The position numbers and the translations under genes are program-made. From contig ARYC01025386.1 in the NCBI GenBank assembly GCA_000711775.1, positions 19,823-83,822 on the forward strand: a DNA stretch of 64,000 nucleotides. Reading direction: 5' to 3'. Below the pieces are notes generated by a model. That model had not been told where the DNA came from, did no database searches, and was given only the letters and a program-made list of their open reading frames with translations. Shown in pieces: positions 1 through 11,459 of the stretch (position 1 is the stretch's first letter; every line of letters starts with the position of its first letter). The stretch is from Oxytricha trifallax (taxonomy: Eukaryota; Ciliophora; Spirotrichea; Sporadotrichida; Oxytrichidae).

Positions 1-939
1 AATTTTGTAAAAATCTCACTTTTTCTTGTTTTAGAAATAATTAGTTGCAATTTATTTACTAGTATATAATTTAAGGCAGTTTTAATTTTGAAGAAACATA
101 TATTTCCTGATTTTTACGTATTTTATCGATAATATTCTAATCCATAATCAAAGCTAATGCAAACTATCGCTGAAATAATTTACAATTTTATTCCTAGTTA
201 TTCTAGCTCAACATTTTATTGTTTATTTATCCATGTTTTGAACTGTTAGCTACTATGTTTGAAGACTTTCTCATCGATAAATATAAATTTATTATTGCTA
301 CTTTTAAAGTCAACTAATTGCCTATATTTTCCAAATCTTTCAACTTGTATCTTTTATATCTTTAGTGTAGTTAAATGATATCTATTCTTTACATTCTTGA
401 ATTTAATCCGAAACTTGTTGTATATTTTTTCTCAACATGTGTGGACTCATTGAAATATTGGGATATTTCTCATTAATATAATTTGATTTTGCCTTGATTG
501 ATAAATGCTAATAATCTTGTAAAAACTACTGCAAAGTAATAAATTAAAATTGTTATTCAGTCTAGGATGATTTCATATGAGACTCTTGAGAATTACCAAA
601 TTCCAAACCCTCAACTTTTGATATGCAAATTTTTCTAATTTTATTCTTTGATAGATATATTATTATTCTATAAATTTTATATAAGTTTCATAAATTAATG
701 TCTAATGTGTTGGTTGAGTGGTGTCTAAAAAAGTAGTATTGCTTCTATTATTTTATTGGGAATATTGGAAGTTTTCATTTTATCTTTTAATTTATATTAT
801 TATTAAATTTTAGCACATAACATTTTAAACGAGAATCTCAAAGAGGGAACACTAGACCTATTGTGGTTCATTCTCATTAGGAAAAATATTTGAAAAAGTA
901 ATAATCAATAAATAATTGAAGGGAATAGTGGGTTATTAA
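1..939. other. AT-rich stretch, no gene seen
   Basis: No convincing coding block, RNA gene or repeat was recognised. The sequence is low-complexity A+T with short homopolymer runs, as elsewhere between the remnants. Confidence 0.4.
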
Positions 940-1218
940 AAACGTTTAATTACTAAAATGGTTTTAAAGAAAAACAAGAGTACCCATATAAACCTAATTA
1001 AAATGCTAGACGCATAAAAAACTTCAGAAAAAAGAGCAATTAGAGAGAGGCCTACCTACAGGTGGACCATCAGAAGGGAAATGACACAGTCTGGAAAGAC
1101 AAATTGATGTAAATTCTACAGAATAGGATTGTTGTTAGAAAGAAGCTATATGCGAAAAAAAAATTTGGTAACTCTACACAAAAAGCAAAATTATAAATGA
1201 GGGAGAAGAAATTATTAC

Positions 1219-1623
1219 AGAACAGTAGTAGCTCAGGGAAGCGGACTTTCATCAATGTTATTTAAAATTTACCTACGAAATGCATTATTCTCATAACAAA
1301 AACTAATGAAATTAATAAAACAAGCCAAAAATATTGCATTTGCCGACGACATACTAATAAATGTTAAAGACCCTCAATAATTCAAAAAGGTAATTAACAG
1401 TTTCAGAGAAGTCTCATAATTGAAACTAAACACAAAGAAAACAATTTTTTCGATCGATGCAAAAAGCTAAATATTTGGGACTAAACATTTGTTTAAACAC
1501 ACAAGAACTACTTAAAATACCTGGAATGAGATATAGAGAAAAACTGAAATGTATCGGAGATTGACTAGCTCGAATAATCCAACAGTGAACGACACCATCA
1601 TGACAGCATAAATTAGACTCTGA
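1219..1623 (+). pseudogene. Reverse transcriptase palm fragment (motifs B-D)
   Basis: Read with TAA/TAG as Gln, one frame holds the RT core. QGSGLSSMLFKIYL is motif B, and AFADDILIN at about 1,336-1,362 is motif C with the catalytic FADD. NVKDPQQFKKV leads into motif D, with LNTKKT after it. The frame closes at TGA 1,621-1,623. Order and spacing match LINE RTs, and the peptides align one for one with the minus-strand copy near 15.6 kb. Motif A is recognisable upstream (QKGNDTVWKDKL, near 1,080-1,115) but in another frame, so at least one indel separates it. Catalytic FADD is intact, but the ORF as a whole is broken. Confidence 0.85.
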
Positions 1624-1649
1624 TAATATATAAATACACCCCTCTTATA

Positions 1650-2066
1650 GCTGCAAAATTTATTAAAATTGAGGAGATAGAGAAAATGGAACTTTAAATT
1701 GTGAAATTAGCATTCAGAACGTTCAGAGATATTCGGAAGATAATTCTAAGAAATGTAAAAGAGCTGAAAGATACAAGCACCAGCGAGATTATAAGAGATC
1801 TGGTTATGAATAACATGAAAAAGAATAATTTGAAAATTTACTAGCTTATCAAACCAAAGAAAGTGAAGGAGGTGATAAAAGAGCAGAAAAAAGACCTAAA
1901 GAAAAAGAAAAAATTTTCATAACAAAGAAAGTTGTACACCATGATGGCGATGACCTAGGGTAGGACGATAGCGAACTACGACATGCAACACTACTGCATA
2001 ATTCATAAAGTGTTTGTAGACGTTCTTCACATGAGACTTGTAACCTAACCTAATAAACACAGCTGA
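1650..2066 (+). pseudogene. LINE ORF2 C-terminal region
   Basis: A TGA-free block follows the RT. It contains EKMELQIVKLAFRTFRDI and later TSTSEIIRDLV, which match EKMELQLIRIALKTPR and NSSEIIRDLV of the minus-strand LINE at 15.04-15.23 kb, so the two copies are clearly paralogous here. It is rich in Lys, as C-terminal LINE regions often are. A degraded counterpart of the Cys/His cluster of the other copy can be seen (NYDMQHYC ... VLHMR), but one of the expected cysteines is lost. The frame ends at TGA 2,064-2,066. Confidence 0.7.
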
Positions 2067-2116
2067 GGACCCAAACAGATTTTCAAAACGATTAAGGAAA
2101 AAATAAGATAGTTTAC

Positions 2117-2512
2117 ATGAACAGATCAGAGTTGGTAGAGATAATTACCAACATTTTGTGCCTAGATGAAAGGATAAGAAAGCTAGAGAAGCACGAATAC
2201 TACTAACCGGTGAAAAAATAATTCATGATAACGTATGTCTAGAAAATAAAGCAAAAATTTGACGAACAGAAACTAAATACAGCTATAGAATTTTAAACAT
2301 TTAAGGGAAAGTATAGAAAAAAAAGCTTAATAATACAGATAGAGATTAGCGGAGAATCGCAAGGTACAATCTCATATTATGATATTATCTAGCTTAAAGT
2401 CTTACTTTTGTAGTTTTTGAAATTCATTACTTTAATATACCTTAAATTACTGACTAAAACTATGTTATAACATATATAAATATATTGGATTAATTTATAA
2501 ATTATGAAGTGA
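2117..2512 (+). CDS. 131-residue ORF at the 3' end of the LINE
   Basis: An ATG-to-TGA frame of 132 codons, with several TAA/TAG codons read as Gln, begins MNRSELVEIITNILC. The first 80 residues are hydrophilic with a Lys/Glu-rich helical look (DERIRKLEKHEYYQ, KIKQKFDEQKLNTAI). The last part is Leu/Ile-rich and may simply be AT-rich filler that happens to lack TGA. Its position directly after the LINE C-terminal block suggests it is either the true end of ORF2 after a frameshift or a short 3' ORF. No family was recognised. Confidence 0.4.
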
Positions 2513-2778
2513 ACTTGTTATTTATAAATAAAATAATCACTAGTTTCACTTAATTTAATACCAAAATTATACCAAAAAAACATAAGAGCTTGATAATTGT
2601 TATTTACGAATTTTCTTTCTTCTATCAATACTTTAAAAAATATTTTTATGCTTATGGATTTCGAAATTAAAGCGCTATAGTTAATTTTTTTGTAGATAAA
2701 AACCATTCACCATCAGATGATGAAAAATATTAACCCAATCAAAATAAAAGACTAAGAAGTAAAATAATTAAAAACTTC

Positions 2779-3237
2779 GTGGGGGGGAGATTCCTGCCAA
2801 GTAAATTTTTATATATAAATTTTATTAATTATATATAAAATATTTTAATTATAATTTTCGAACTCATTAAATGATTTGAGGATAAATTAAATATTTCTTT
2901 AGAGTTATAAAAGATAAAATAAAGTTATATCTAATAAAATAACTTGAGTAAAGAATGATATTAAAATTCTCTATAAAAATTTTGAAAATTAATGGACTCT
3001 TAGATGATATAATTATGAATACATTGTTTAGTAGTATAGAGAAGATCTTGAATTATATCAAGAATGGTATATTAAATTGCTTGAATCACAAATTTTTGAA
3101 TATTATAAAAGGTGTTTATAGTTGTAAAAATTTTAATTGCAAAAAGAGAAAAAAAAAAAAATTATAAACTTTTCTTGACTGGAAACTTCCCTAAAAATCT
3201 TTTTTTATCATAAACCTTGTCAGTAAATTTCCCCCCA
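2779..3237. repeat. Possible short inverted-repeat element ending in G/C runs
   Basis: The left end reads GGGGGGGAGATTCCTGCCAAG (about 2,782-2,802). The complement of the right end reads GGGGGGAAATTTACTGACAAG (about 3,217-3,237), giving roughly 16 matches in 20. About 460 bp lie between, including a Lys/Ile/Asn-rich frame at 2,955-3,167 that looks like AT-rich chance sequence. No clear target duplication was found. It could be a decayed MITE or a coincidence of two G/C runs. Confidence 0.3.
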
Positions 3238-3249
3238 AAAACTTCCTTC

Positions 3250-4800
3250 TAATATAACAATTGATTTTGAAAACTCTGAATTCAAAGAAAATAATTTATG
3301 AAGGTTTTTTATCACAATATAGATAAAATTGGAAATTGCTAATAACGCCATTATAGAAAAAGCTTGAATTTAACTTAGTAATTCCCCTCTTCTTAATCAA
3401 ACTTTTAAAAATAAATTTAGAAGATTCTATCATAGAATAATTTTTTTTATCTAAACAAGTCTTATTCTGTTAACAATTAAGTAATAAAATCATCATTCTC
3501 AGATATTTTGTTCTTTTTCTATAAAGATCATGTTTAAAACTAAATTTCACTAATCGGTATTGTTGTAAAACATAATAGTAACCTTTTAAAATTTATATGA
3601 TATAAAACAGTAAAATATGCTCTAATATGTTGAAGTAAATCCTAATAAAAATAAAGCAAACTTCTATTGTATAACAAGCCTCTTTGGCTCCTTGACTAAA
3701 AATTTTACAATCAAAATAAAAATACAATCTTGATTAATATAATAGAAATAAGCTGAATCTCTGCAAATTAAAATTAGCTAAGTAACTCTGCCATTATAAT
3801 CTTAAATCTCTCTATCATAATTGAAAATATAAATATACAGTTAAAATAACAAAATAAGAACTTATTAATAAATAAAATAGTTTATTGCTCAACATTATTG
3901 ATGCCTCAAATAATATTAATATAATATCACATACAAGAATAATGAATATAAATAAAAAAGAAAGTTCTACATTCTTAGGTTAGACATTCTTATAAATTGA
4001 AGAAAATATGAATTTTTTATAAATTAATAACATAAATAAATCTGAAGGTTACTAAAGACCTTTGTCTTATTTTGATATATTTGTGAGAAAATAATAAATT
4101 TATTAAATATATTAATAACTAATCTTATTATTTTCTTTTTAAAAATATCTAATTCAATAAAAATTAAAAGTAGCTGATGTCTAAACATCTAAAAGACAGT
4201 AAGAATTGTTTTAGTTTTTTATATATTTTTTATATTCCTCTAATTATACCTGATAACAAAATTAATGGTTTACAACAATGACTTTACAAAAATATTACTC
4301 ACAATTTAAGGTATGTTAGAGTTTTTATTTATACATTTGTCTCTAGATTTTATATAAGATTTTAAAATAGTCTTAAGGGATAATAATAACATTATCATAA
4401 CCTCTATTGATTTAGATTTTTTTAATTTAGACTATAATTTGAAATTAATTATCAATTTTATAAATAACATGCAGATTTCTTAAAACATATCTTTAATTTT
4501 CAGCGTATATTGAAGTGAAAACAAAATAGAAAAAAAATAATGTTTTAAATTCTTTACTTCATTTTCGAAAATATCCCAAAAGTGAACCTAACTATTTATG
4601 ATGTTAAGCTTTTCATATTTATATAAAATTGTCAAATATTAAAGTTTTACTTCAAAATCGTTGCTTCAATAATATTTATTCCTTTTTGATGTTTTAATTT
4701 AAAATATTATGAATTTTTTAACACAAAAAATAAATGAATATGTTATTAACCATTCAGTTATCTTTTCCTCAAAACTTCAACCATAGTCATTACATAGTTA
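3250..4800. other. AT-rich stretch, no gene seen
   Basis: I found no frame with protein-like composition, no RNA gene and no repeat shared with the rest of the window. The flank from 2,513 to 2,778 is the same. Confidence 0.4.
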
Positions 4801-4907
4801 TATATAAGTAAGTTATCTTTACAATCCCTGACTTGACAGCCGTGAAGACAAAAAAACTCAGAAATACCCTAGCGCTCCCCATTCAACATCAATCCTAAGT
4901 AAAATGC

Positions 4908-5114
4908 ATGCGCATTAAAAACATTCCACAAAGAACTCGCAGAGTTCTGCTTTATGTAAACAATATAAGGGGGCGTGATAAAACTCTTAACAGACCCACC
5001 TCTAATAAGAATATAGTCTGTGTCCTTTTGCTGTGGTAGAATCATTAACCAAAACTGTTGAGGGAGAAAATAACTTAAAATTAACTTTTCAGGCTTTCTT
5101 AATCACACTTTTGA
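4908..5114 (+). CDS. Small basic ORF, 68 residues
   Basis: An ATG-TGA frame under code 6 starts MRIKNIPQRTRRVLLY and is rich in Arg and Lys (NNIRGRDKTLNRP). Local G+C is clearly above the surroundings, which argues for selection or a different origin. The frame stays open upstream to about 4,750, so the ATG is only the first convenient start. On the opposite strand, 5,089-5,325 also lacks TGA and would encode a strongly hydrophobic product with two membrane-like stretches (FIDELFVFISALLVLGIVCY) but has no in-frame ATG. Only one of the two can be the coding strand, and I cannot decide with confidence. No family recognised. Confidence 0.35.
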
Positions 5115-5349
5115 AGACTGAGCAGAAATAGCAAACTATACCTAATACCAATAAAGCTGAAATAAAAACAAATAGCTCATCTATAAAGGTAAATATTAAG
5201 CGTGAAGTGAACTTGAGGATTTTGGAACAGAAGGATTGAATCACGTCGATTGAGATCAATAAAGAGAACACTGCGACCTCAACCAAATCTAAGAAAAATC
5301 TAGTGTGGATGAAATTAAATATTATTGAGTGTCCAGACTCGGGTCAAAG

Positions 5350-6400
5350 AGAGAAACCATTTACTTTAATTTACAAATTTAATAATAGAAAATAATTATT
5401 TTTCAAAAAAAAATGAAGAGAAAATTAAATAAAAAGTCAAAATTTTATCTATTTGTAACATTTATATACTAGAATTGTAGCACGCATTGAGTTGCATCCG
5501 AATAGTTAAATTATTTAAAATTAAAATTTTTTAATGAGTGGAATTTCAATCAATGAACTTTCCATACTCAAATTATTTTTATAATCTTTTATTTCAAAAA
5601 TTTATAATTGATAAAAGTTTTTAATTTTTAATTTATATTTGTAAATTAATTTTATATTTTAGAAATTTGTTTATTCAATAAAATACTATTATTATAAAAT
5701 TATAATTATTTATTTTGTTTATTCAAAGTTTTTAAATTATAATTATAGATCGCTTCATTTTTCATTTTTCCTTATTAATTTGAATAATTTTTTAAATATT
5801 AAACACCAATTGATACCCGTTAAATCATACATTTTCATTTTAAAGTTCTTTTTGAAAATAAAAAATCTCAGTTAATTTTAAATTGTTTTAATCTTCTTTT
5901 TTTAAATTTTATAACTAGTAAATTTTTATAAAAATTATATAGCTTCATAATTTTCACTATTAAAATTATATTTATTAAATCATTGATAAATTTGATCAAT
6001 AATCTTTTTAAGGATAATGAATATAATTATTAATTATATTTCTTAAGAGTTTAGTATATTCAATTTAATTGAAGGCATTATGTTTATAATTAATATTTAT
6101 TTGATTTGATGCTTAGGTATATAATTGTAAAATAAAATTTAAATTATAAACTTTAATTATTTAAGAAACATTAAAATAAGCTAAAATATTTGAAAGGTAA
6201 GTGAAATTTAAAATGTAACCAATAATTTTTATAATGGTCAATTGAGCAATTAACAGATTTAAGAATATATGAGCATTTGAATCATCACTGCTGATTGAAA
6301 TTACATTATCCTGAGGATTTGTTAATGAATCTCTCATAGATATTTGTGACTTCCATCGTTATAAATATATCTTCAGTTTCGATCATAAATCAGCTCAGGA
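5350..6400. other. AT-rich stretch, no gene seen
   Basis: This part is extremely A+T-rich, with many TTTAAA and AATTAATT tracts and no coding-like block. It leads into the foldback structure at 6.4 kb. Confidence 0.4.
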
Positions 6401-6409
6401 CGATGCAAA

Positions 6410-6748
6410 ATCGCCCTGTTCGAGCCTCAAATAGCTTATAAGCCATTCTTAATTAGACCTTATAAACTTTCTTCTTAAGTTCCAATTATTTGATAATCTT
6501 AATTATTTTAATAAAAATAGTGATTTAATTAATTAATATTACTATAAAGTAGATATTGACTACTATTAAATAAAATATCTTAATAGAAATTTAATTTTCA
6601 TTAACTTTATTACTATTATTGTTAAAATTATAAAATTTAATTAATGCTAAAAATTTTAATTAAGAAATTACATAAATGAGCCATAAATGAAGGCTATAAG
6701 CCTGATTAAGAATGGGCTTATAAGCCTTTGGAGGTTCGAGGAGGCCAT
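6410..6748. repeat. Foldback (MITE-like) element
   Basis: Arms of about 47 nt are inverted copies: 6,418-6,464 (TTCGAGCCTC, GCTTATAAGCC, ATTCTTAAT) and 6,695-6,742 (complement TTCGAACCTC, GCTTATAAGCC, ATTCTTAAT), with few mismatches. They enclose about 230 bp of AT-rich filler without coding. Weaker matching continues a few bases outward. The arms are G+C-rich relative to the filler. This is the form of a small non-autonomous DNA transposon, but no target duplication is evident. Confidence 0.6.
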
Positions 6749-6759
6749 GTTTACAACAT

Positions 6760-7980
6760 TTTGAGAAATTAAAGCATCAATTTACAGATACAAGACAAAT
6801 GAAGTGAATCAAAATATCTTGGGCTTATTCATAAATAACTCATACAGATATATTAATTTAGAATATCTAAAATTCATTAAAGCCTTCTTGCTAATCTTAA
6901 TTGCTTTTTAGATAATAATACTCAAAATTTTTATTTAACATTTAATTTCATTTATTTTACAAGAAATTAGCTTATCATAATTAACATCTTAAATCTAAAA
7001 TTATTATTTTTGATTTGAAGTTTTAATTTTCAACCTTTAAATTTGTAACTCACTCATCATTTATAATTTACTTTTAAAGCTTAAATATTTCTTACTTGAT
7101 AGATCTATTGAATTTTTACAATTAAATTTTCTATTAATCTTTATCACTATAATAAAATTTCAACTAGACTTAAATGATGTTTTGTTTTAATATTAAAACA
7201 TATTTTAGTATAATTTATAAATCTCGTTAAGTAAATAAGTTTTTAAAACTAAATTTATTTGTAAGTAATTAAATAAAATGGTATATATTCTATTTAGATT
7301 CATAAATTTCTAATCCGTTAAGACGTTCATAATAATAAAAGTCACTTCCTCTACTTCCTTAAAATAAAAAATTTTAATATATTCAATAAATAGATTATAC
7401 TTTGATACAATATTATAGAGTTACTTATAATTAACTAATTTATAGTTTATCCTAGATGCAACTAAGCATAGTTGGTGATTGATATTTTTGCAAGATTATA
7501 ATGGATTCCATTATGTTTTAAAGCAGATTTTACAGTCAACAGAGCTTAAATGGAAGAGATTTGTTTAATAAAATTATATTGATATATTTTCACTGTTTGC
7601 ATTATTTTCCAAGAATTATATAGTAATTTGGATAGTTGGTAAAGTAAGTAGTGCTGTATGATTATTTCTTATAATATTCATTTATTTTTCGCATTTTTAA
7701 CATTTTTACACTTGTAAAAATGTTTTCAAAGTTATTATTGCTGCTTCAATATCAGAATTGCATTATGAAGGCATAAAGTTGGGTAAAAACCAGAAATGTT
7801 TATTGCAAAGTTAAAAGAATAAGACTTTAAATGCAAGTCTTATAAATGATGATGCATTAGATAAAATTATTTAGAAACTGTATATTCCTAGAGCATTTAG
7901 TAATTTTTATAATAAAGACTACACTTTATTGATAATTTAGTAAAGGATTAATTGATTAAGGAATAACTATAAAAATTTAA
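6760..7980. other. AT-rich stretch, nothing assigned
   Basis: No gene, RNA or repeat could be supported. Slightly more balanced composition around 7.4-7.8 kb hints at further decayed coding sequence, but no frame is persuasive. Confidence 0.3.
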
Positions 7981-8020
7981 GCAGGCAGCTTAAACTCATA
8001 GATAATCTGATTTATCTAAT

Positions 8021-8365
8021 ATGAATAATCAAAGACTTTCCTCATCTAATTATTTAAATTATTAGAAGAAGATTAAAATGAAGCATTTCATTTTAGCTTA
8101 GTCTGAAGAAAACTGTTAAAAAAATTAATCTTTAGTATAATTGAGTGTCCTCAATTATCGTTTGATTTTCCTGTTAATAAGAAAGGGAATTTTGATAACT
8201 AATACCTTCAGATTTACACCTTACTTCGTTTGCATTGAAGATACTTTAAAAGTTCCTGGATTTTAAAGAGATCTAGATGCTTCCCTTTGTGATGAATTTG
8301 AAAAGAGCAACTTATTTTAAATTTCGAAATTAAGAGTTATTTCAAGAAAAGATGATGTTAGTTGA
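8021..8365 (+). CDS. ORF of 114 residues, probably part of a broken gene
   Basis: An ATG-TGA frame with several TAA/TAG as Gln begins MNNQRLSSSNYLNYQ. The C-terminal third looks protein-like (FVCIEDTLKVPGFQRDLD, then LCDEFEKSNLFQ). In the middle, a neighbouring frame gives a more convincing peptide (IECPQLSFDFPVNKKGNF). After the TGA another frame continues with LVDSFQYVETLKHQTSAK. The simplest reading is one gene interrupted by two or three small indels. No family was recognised. It lies alone between AT-rich stretches. Confidence 0.4.
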
Positions 8366-9397
8366 TTCATTTTAATATGTAGAAACTCTAAAACACTAAA
8401 CTAGTGCTAAGATCATCAAAATCTTTTGAATATAACAAATTTAGGAAATCTAAATTCTTTTTTTATATGAACTAAAAAAATGTAACATATTTAAATAATG
8501 TGATTTCAATAATAACTAACTTAAAATAGTAGGAAACGTACACAATTGGCTTTAAATTTTTTACAGATTCTGTTGACAAATTAGCTACAACTTCCTCGCA
8601 TAAAAGTTGTAAACTATAAGTAAATTATATCTACAACTAATAATTATATCTTCATCATTGATGTTTATTCAAATAATAGCAGATAGAGGTTCTAGTTTTG
8701 CGAATTACAAGTAATTATTGAACAATTAAGTTAAGAAATTTAAGGAAAACCAAACAAAATTTAATTAATCATCATAACAAGATTGGTTTCAAATCATTAT
8801 CTATCATGAGTTTATTTATTTTTTAAATAAATTGTAATAGCAATTATACATTCTATTTTATTATGCTGCAAAGAATCAGTAAAACTGTTTCTTTATACAT
8901 GAAAGAGGGAGCATAGTGAGAAAAAATATTTATATCTCAGTAAGCTCTCCTAACGAAAATTAATTCATTAACACTTTATTTTATTCTTTATAGCTTACTT
9001 TATTATTTTTACAATAATTATAAAATAACTATCTTAATAAATAAAATTAGATCTTATATATTATATAATTATAATATCTCCATTCAAAAATATAGATGAC
9101 ACCATCTTCAAACAAAACTACTCGACTATATAACTCTTCTATTTTTATTCTTTAATTCTCCAAATAATAACTTGATACTTAAAAATTGTGTCCACAATGA
9201 ATTTATTAACTTAAATTTATGATAATTACTTTCCGTTTACATGAAAAAGTAATATCAATTTTGGTGTTAAATATAACTATAATATTAAACATAATATCTA
9301 AAGTGATAATTTTTATTAAAACGAAAAAGAGTAAAGTCATAGAGTCAACATAAGTAAGTATAAAAATTAATCTTTTAAATAACTCATAAAGACATGA

Positions 9398-9637
9398 TTA
9401 ATACAAATAAAAAATGTATGTTAATCAGTCAATTAAAGCTTGGTGAGTGAACTGAAAAATTTTAATTTTTTTCCACTAGGCTCTTATAAAGAGTACGATG
9501 AAAAGATAAGGCTGATGTTTAAAAGTGAAAGCTGTTTTTAAGAGGTATTTAATCAGTCAAATTTAATAACTTTTCATACAAAACATTAGGAATATAGCTG
9601 TTTTGTCATACTAACTTGTTCACAAAAAGGTTTATGA
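9398..9637 (+). pseudogene. Coding remnant, unknown protein
   Basis: A TGA-bounded frame of about 79 codons holds NFNFFPLGSYKEYDEKIRL and MFKSESCFQEVF, with a natural residue mix including Cys, Trp-free hydrophobics and charged residues. There is no in-frame ATG at its start; the peptide MINTNKKCMLISQLKLGE sits just upstream in a different frame, suggesting a lost or gained base near 9,445. Downstream the same gene may resume near 9,960. Confidence 0.4.
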
Positions 9638-9959
9638 GTCTTTGCTGATAAATTTGAATTTATGTTATGGTTATAACACTTTTTTACAATGCCATTCTCA
9701 TTACCAGTTAAATCTTTTTTCATTACTAATTTTGGTATTTTTAAGGTAATTCATTTATGAAGGTCTCCTAAATTTTACTTAGTTAAGGTTTAAGCTTCAA
9801 TATGTTAAATCCCTAGATTTTTTATAGATCATAGATTATACAACTTATCAAAAAGGTTAGTAAATTTGAGATAACATCTATTAAAATTATTAAAATAAAT
9901 GATGATTAACATTAATGAATTTTAATTTATACAATTTGTTAAATTCAAAAAGTTTTACT

Positions 9960-10265
9960 GAATAGAGAAAAAAAAGTATAAAAACTTATGATGAATGCTT
10001 AAATTTCAATTATAAATTAAGAAGAGAAAAATTTAAGCATCTTTTTGAATTCGGAGATGATAAGCTTATTCAATTAGATCAAAATCTTGTTGCTTATACT
10101 AACTAATCTATCCATGTTAAAGAAAGTATTGATCATGAATAGTACAACAACGAACATAATGCGAAAGCTTCGAGTTTGGATGAAATTTTGGAATAGTGCT
10201 AAGATTAATGCATAATAGAAGTAAAAATCAGAAAAGACTATAGATATATAACTAAAGAAGTAAAT
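9960..10265 (+). pseudogene. Coding remnant, hydrophilic protein
   Basis: One frame reads KTYDECLNFNYKLRREKF, then HLFEFGDDKLIQLDQNLV and NAKASSLDEILEQCQDQ. It is acidic and helix-prone, with TAA/TAG as Gln, and differs in composition from the AT-rich filler that follows. The frame stays open far beyond 10.27 kb, but that part is Ile/Lys/Asn/Tyr filler and was not included. It may be the C-terminal part of the remnant at 9.4-9.6 kb. No family recognised. Confidence 0.35.
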
Positions 10266-10269
10266 TATA

Positions 10270-11440
10270 TAATTAAATATATTTAGATGACTTTTATTTT
10301 TTAGAATTTCCTAATAATCTACAAATATCTTTCTATTTATTTAATTACTGTGTCTCTTATTTTCATATAAAACTAATAAAAGGATTTAAAAGCAATTATT
10401 AAAATATATAATTTTATCAAATCATAGCTATCTATAAAATTACAAAAATAAAACAGTAAAACATATTTTTCTTAAATTTTAATCTTAATATGCACTCAAT
10501 TAATATATGTTTCATTAATTTCAATTAACTTCATAAAATTAAGAATTAGTCTATAACTTATTATGTAATAAGTAAATATGACTATTATATTTAAATCATT
10601 TAAAATTCAATCCTTCATTTAGTTTCAAATAACATAATTTATGATTAATACTACTAATATAAAATTCAGATAAATTAAAAAATTAAGAGTACTTTTTTAT
10701 TTAAAACTATTTAGATTATATCCTTATTAATTGAAATAAATAAAATAAAGTAATATTTGAATGTTTTCGATGGTGAAATAAATTATCAAATATTTTTTTT
10801 CAATTAAATTGGAAAATATATTACGATATAATTTTTTAAAGAATAATAATTTTCTAATAAAATTATTATAATTAAAACCTTTCTAATTAGATCTAGTTAG
10901 AATTTCTTTTTATTAAAAACCATTTTAGTTATCATTATATTATAATTAGTTCGTTTGAACTAGATCTAATTAATAAAATTATTCTTTTTAAAAATAAAAT
11001 TAATTTTTTCAAAACATTCAAAGAATTCCAATATAAAATATGATGGTTTAAATATTTAGAAAATGCTTGGTTAAACGATGTTATTTGTCACAATTTAAAC
11101 TGAAATTTCTTTATTAGAATAAAATAATAATATTTTTCTTCTCAATATGATAAATAATTATATAAATCGATGCATCTACTAATTTTTATTAAGGAAAAAA
11201 AATTAATTGATTTTAAAGACAAATTAATTATAGAATCAGAATATCTTAATATTACTTGTAATTTCTTTTAAAATCTTTTCTAGTGTTTTAAATTCTTCTC
11301 ATAATATAAATCTTAATTTGCTATCTTCGTAAATAATTAAAATCAAAAATATATCAATCAAAGTATCTGAAATTCTTCGAACGTTATTAAAAATATAAAA
11401 ATAAATTATCTATTGATTACTTTTTATATGATTCAAAGTA
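10270..11440. other. AT-rich stretch with one small hairpin
   Basis: No gene is seen. A perfect 15-bp inverted pair, TAATTAGATCTAGTT at 10,884-10,898 and its complement at 10,958-10,972, can form a stem with a 59-nt loop. Weak pairing continues outward. It may be a tiny foldback remnant. Confidence 0.4.
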
Positions 11441-11442
11441 TT

Positions 11443-11457
11443 AAAGAGGTTGTTTTA
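11443..11457 (-). promoter_or_regulatory. Chromosome-breakage-like 15-mer, one mismatch
   Basis: The plus strand reads AAAGAGGTTGTTTTA. The complement of the Tetrahymena chromosome breakage sequence (TAAACCAACCTCTTT, from general knowledge) is AAAGAGGTTGGTTTA, so 14 of 15 positions match. The mismatch falls in the conserved CCAACC core, so a functional site is unlikely. It could be a decayed site or chance in AT-rich DNA. Confidence 0.2.
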
Positions 11458-11459
11458 TT

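Larger units (their letters stand above)
940..2512 (+). mobile_element. Non-LTR (LINE) retrotransposon, 3' half
   Basis: This is the 3' part of an AP-endonuclease/RT LINE related to the larger copy at 14.06-19.86 kb. It starts at the finger region of the RT, where YQNGFKE is readable near 950 and matches the same peptide in the other copy, and runs through palm motifs A to D into the C-terminal region. The endonuclease half is absent, consistent with the 5' truncation typical of LINEs. The frame changes several times before 1,200, so the copy is dead. It resembles the REP non-LTR family described from the Tetrahymena germline; membership of that family is inference. No poly-A tail or target-site duplication was identified. 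Confidence 0.8.
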
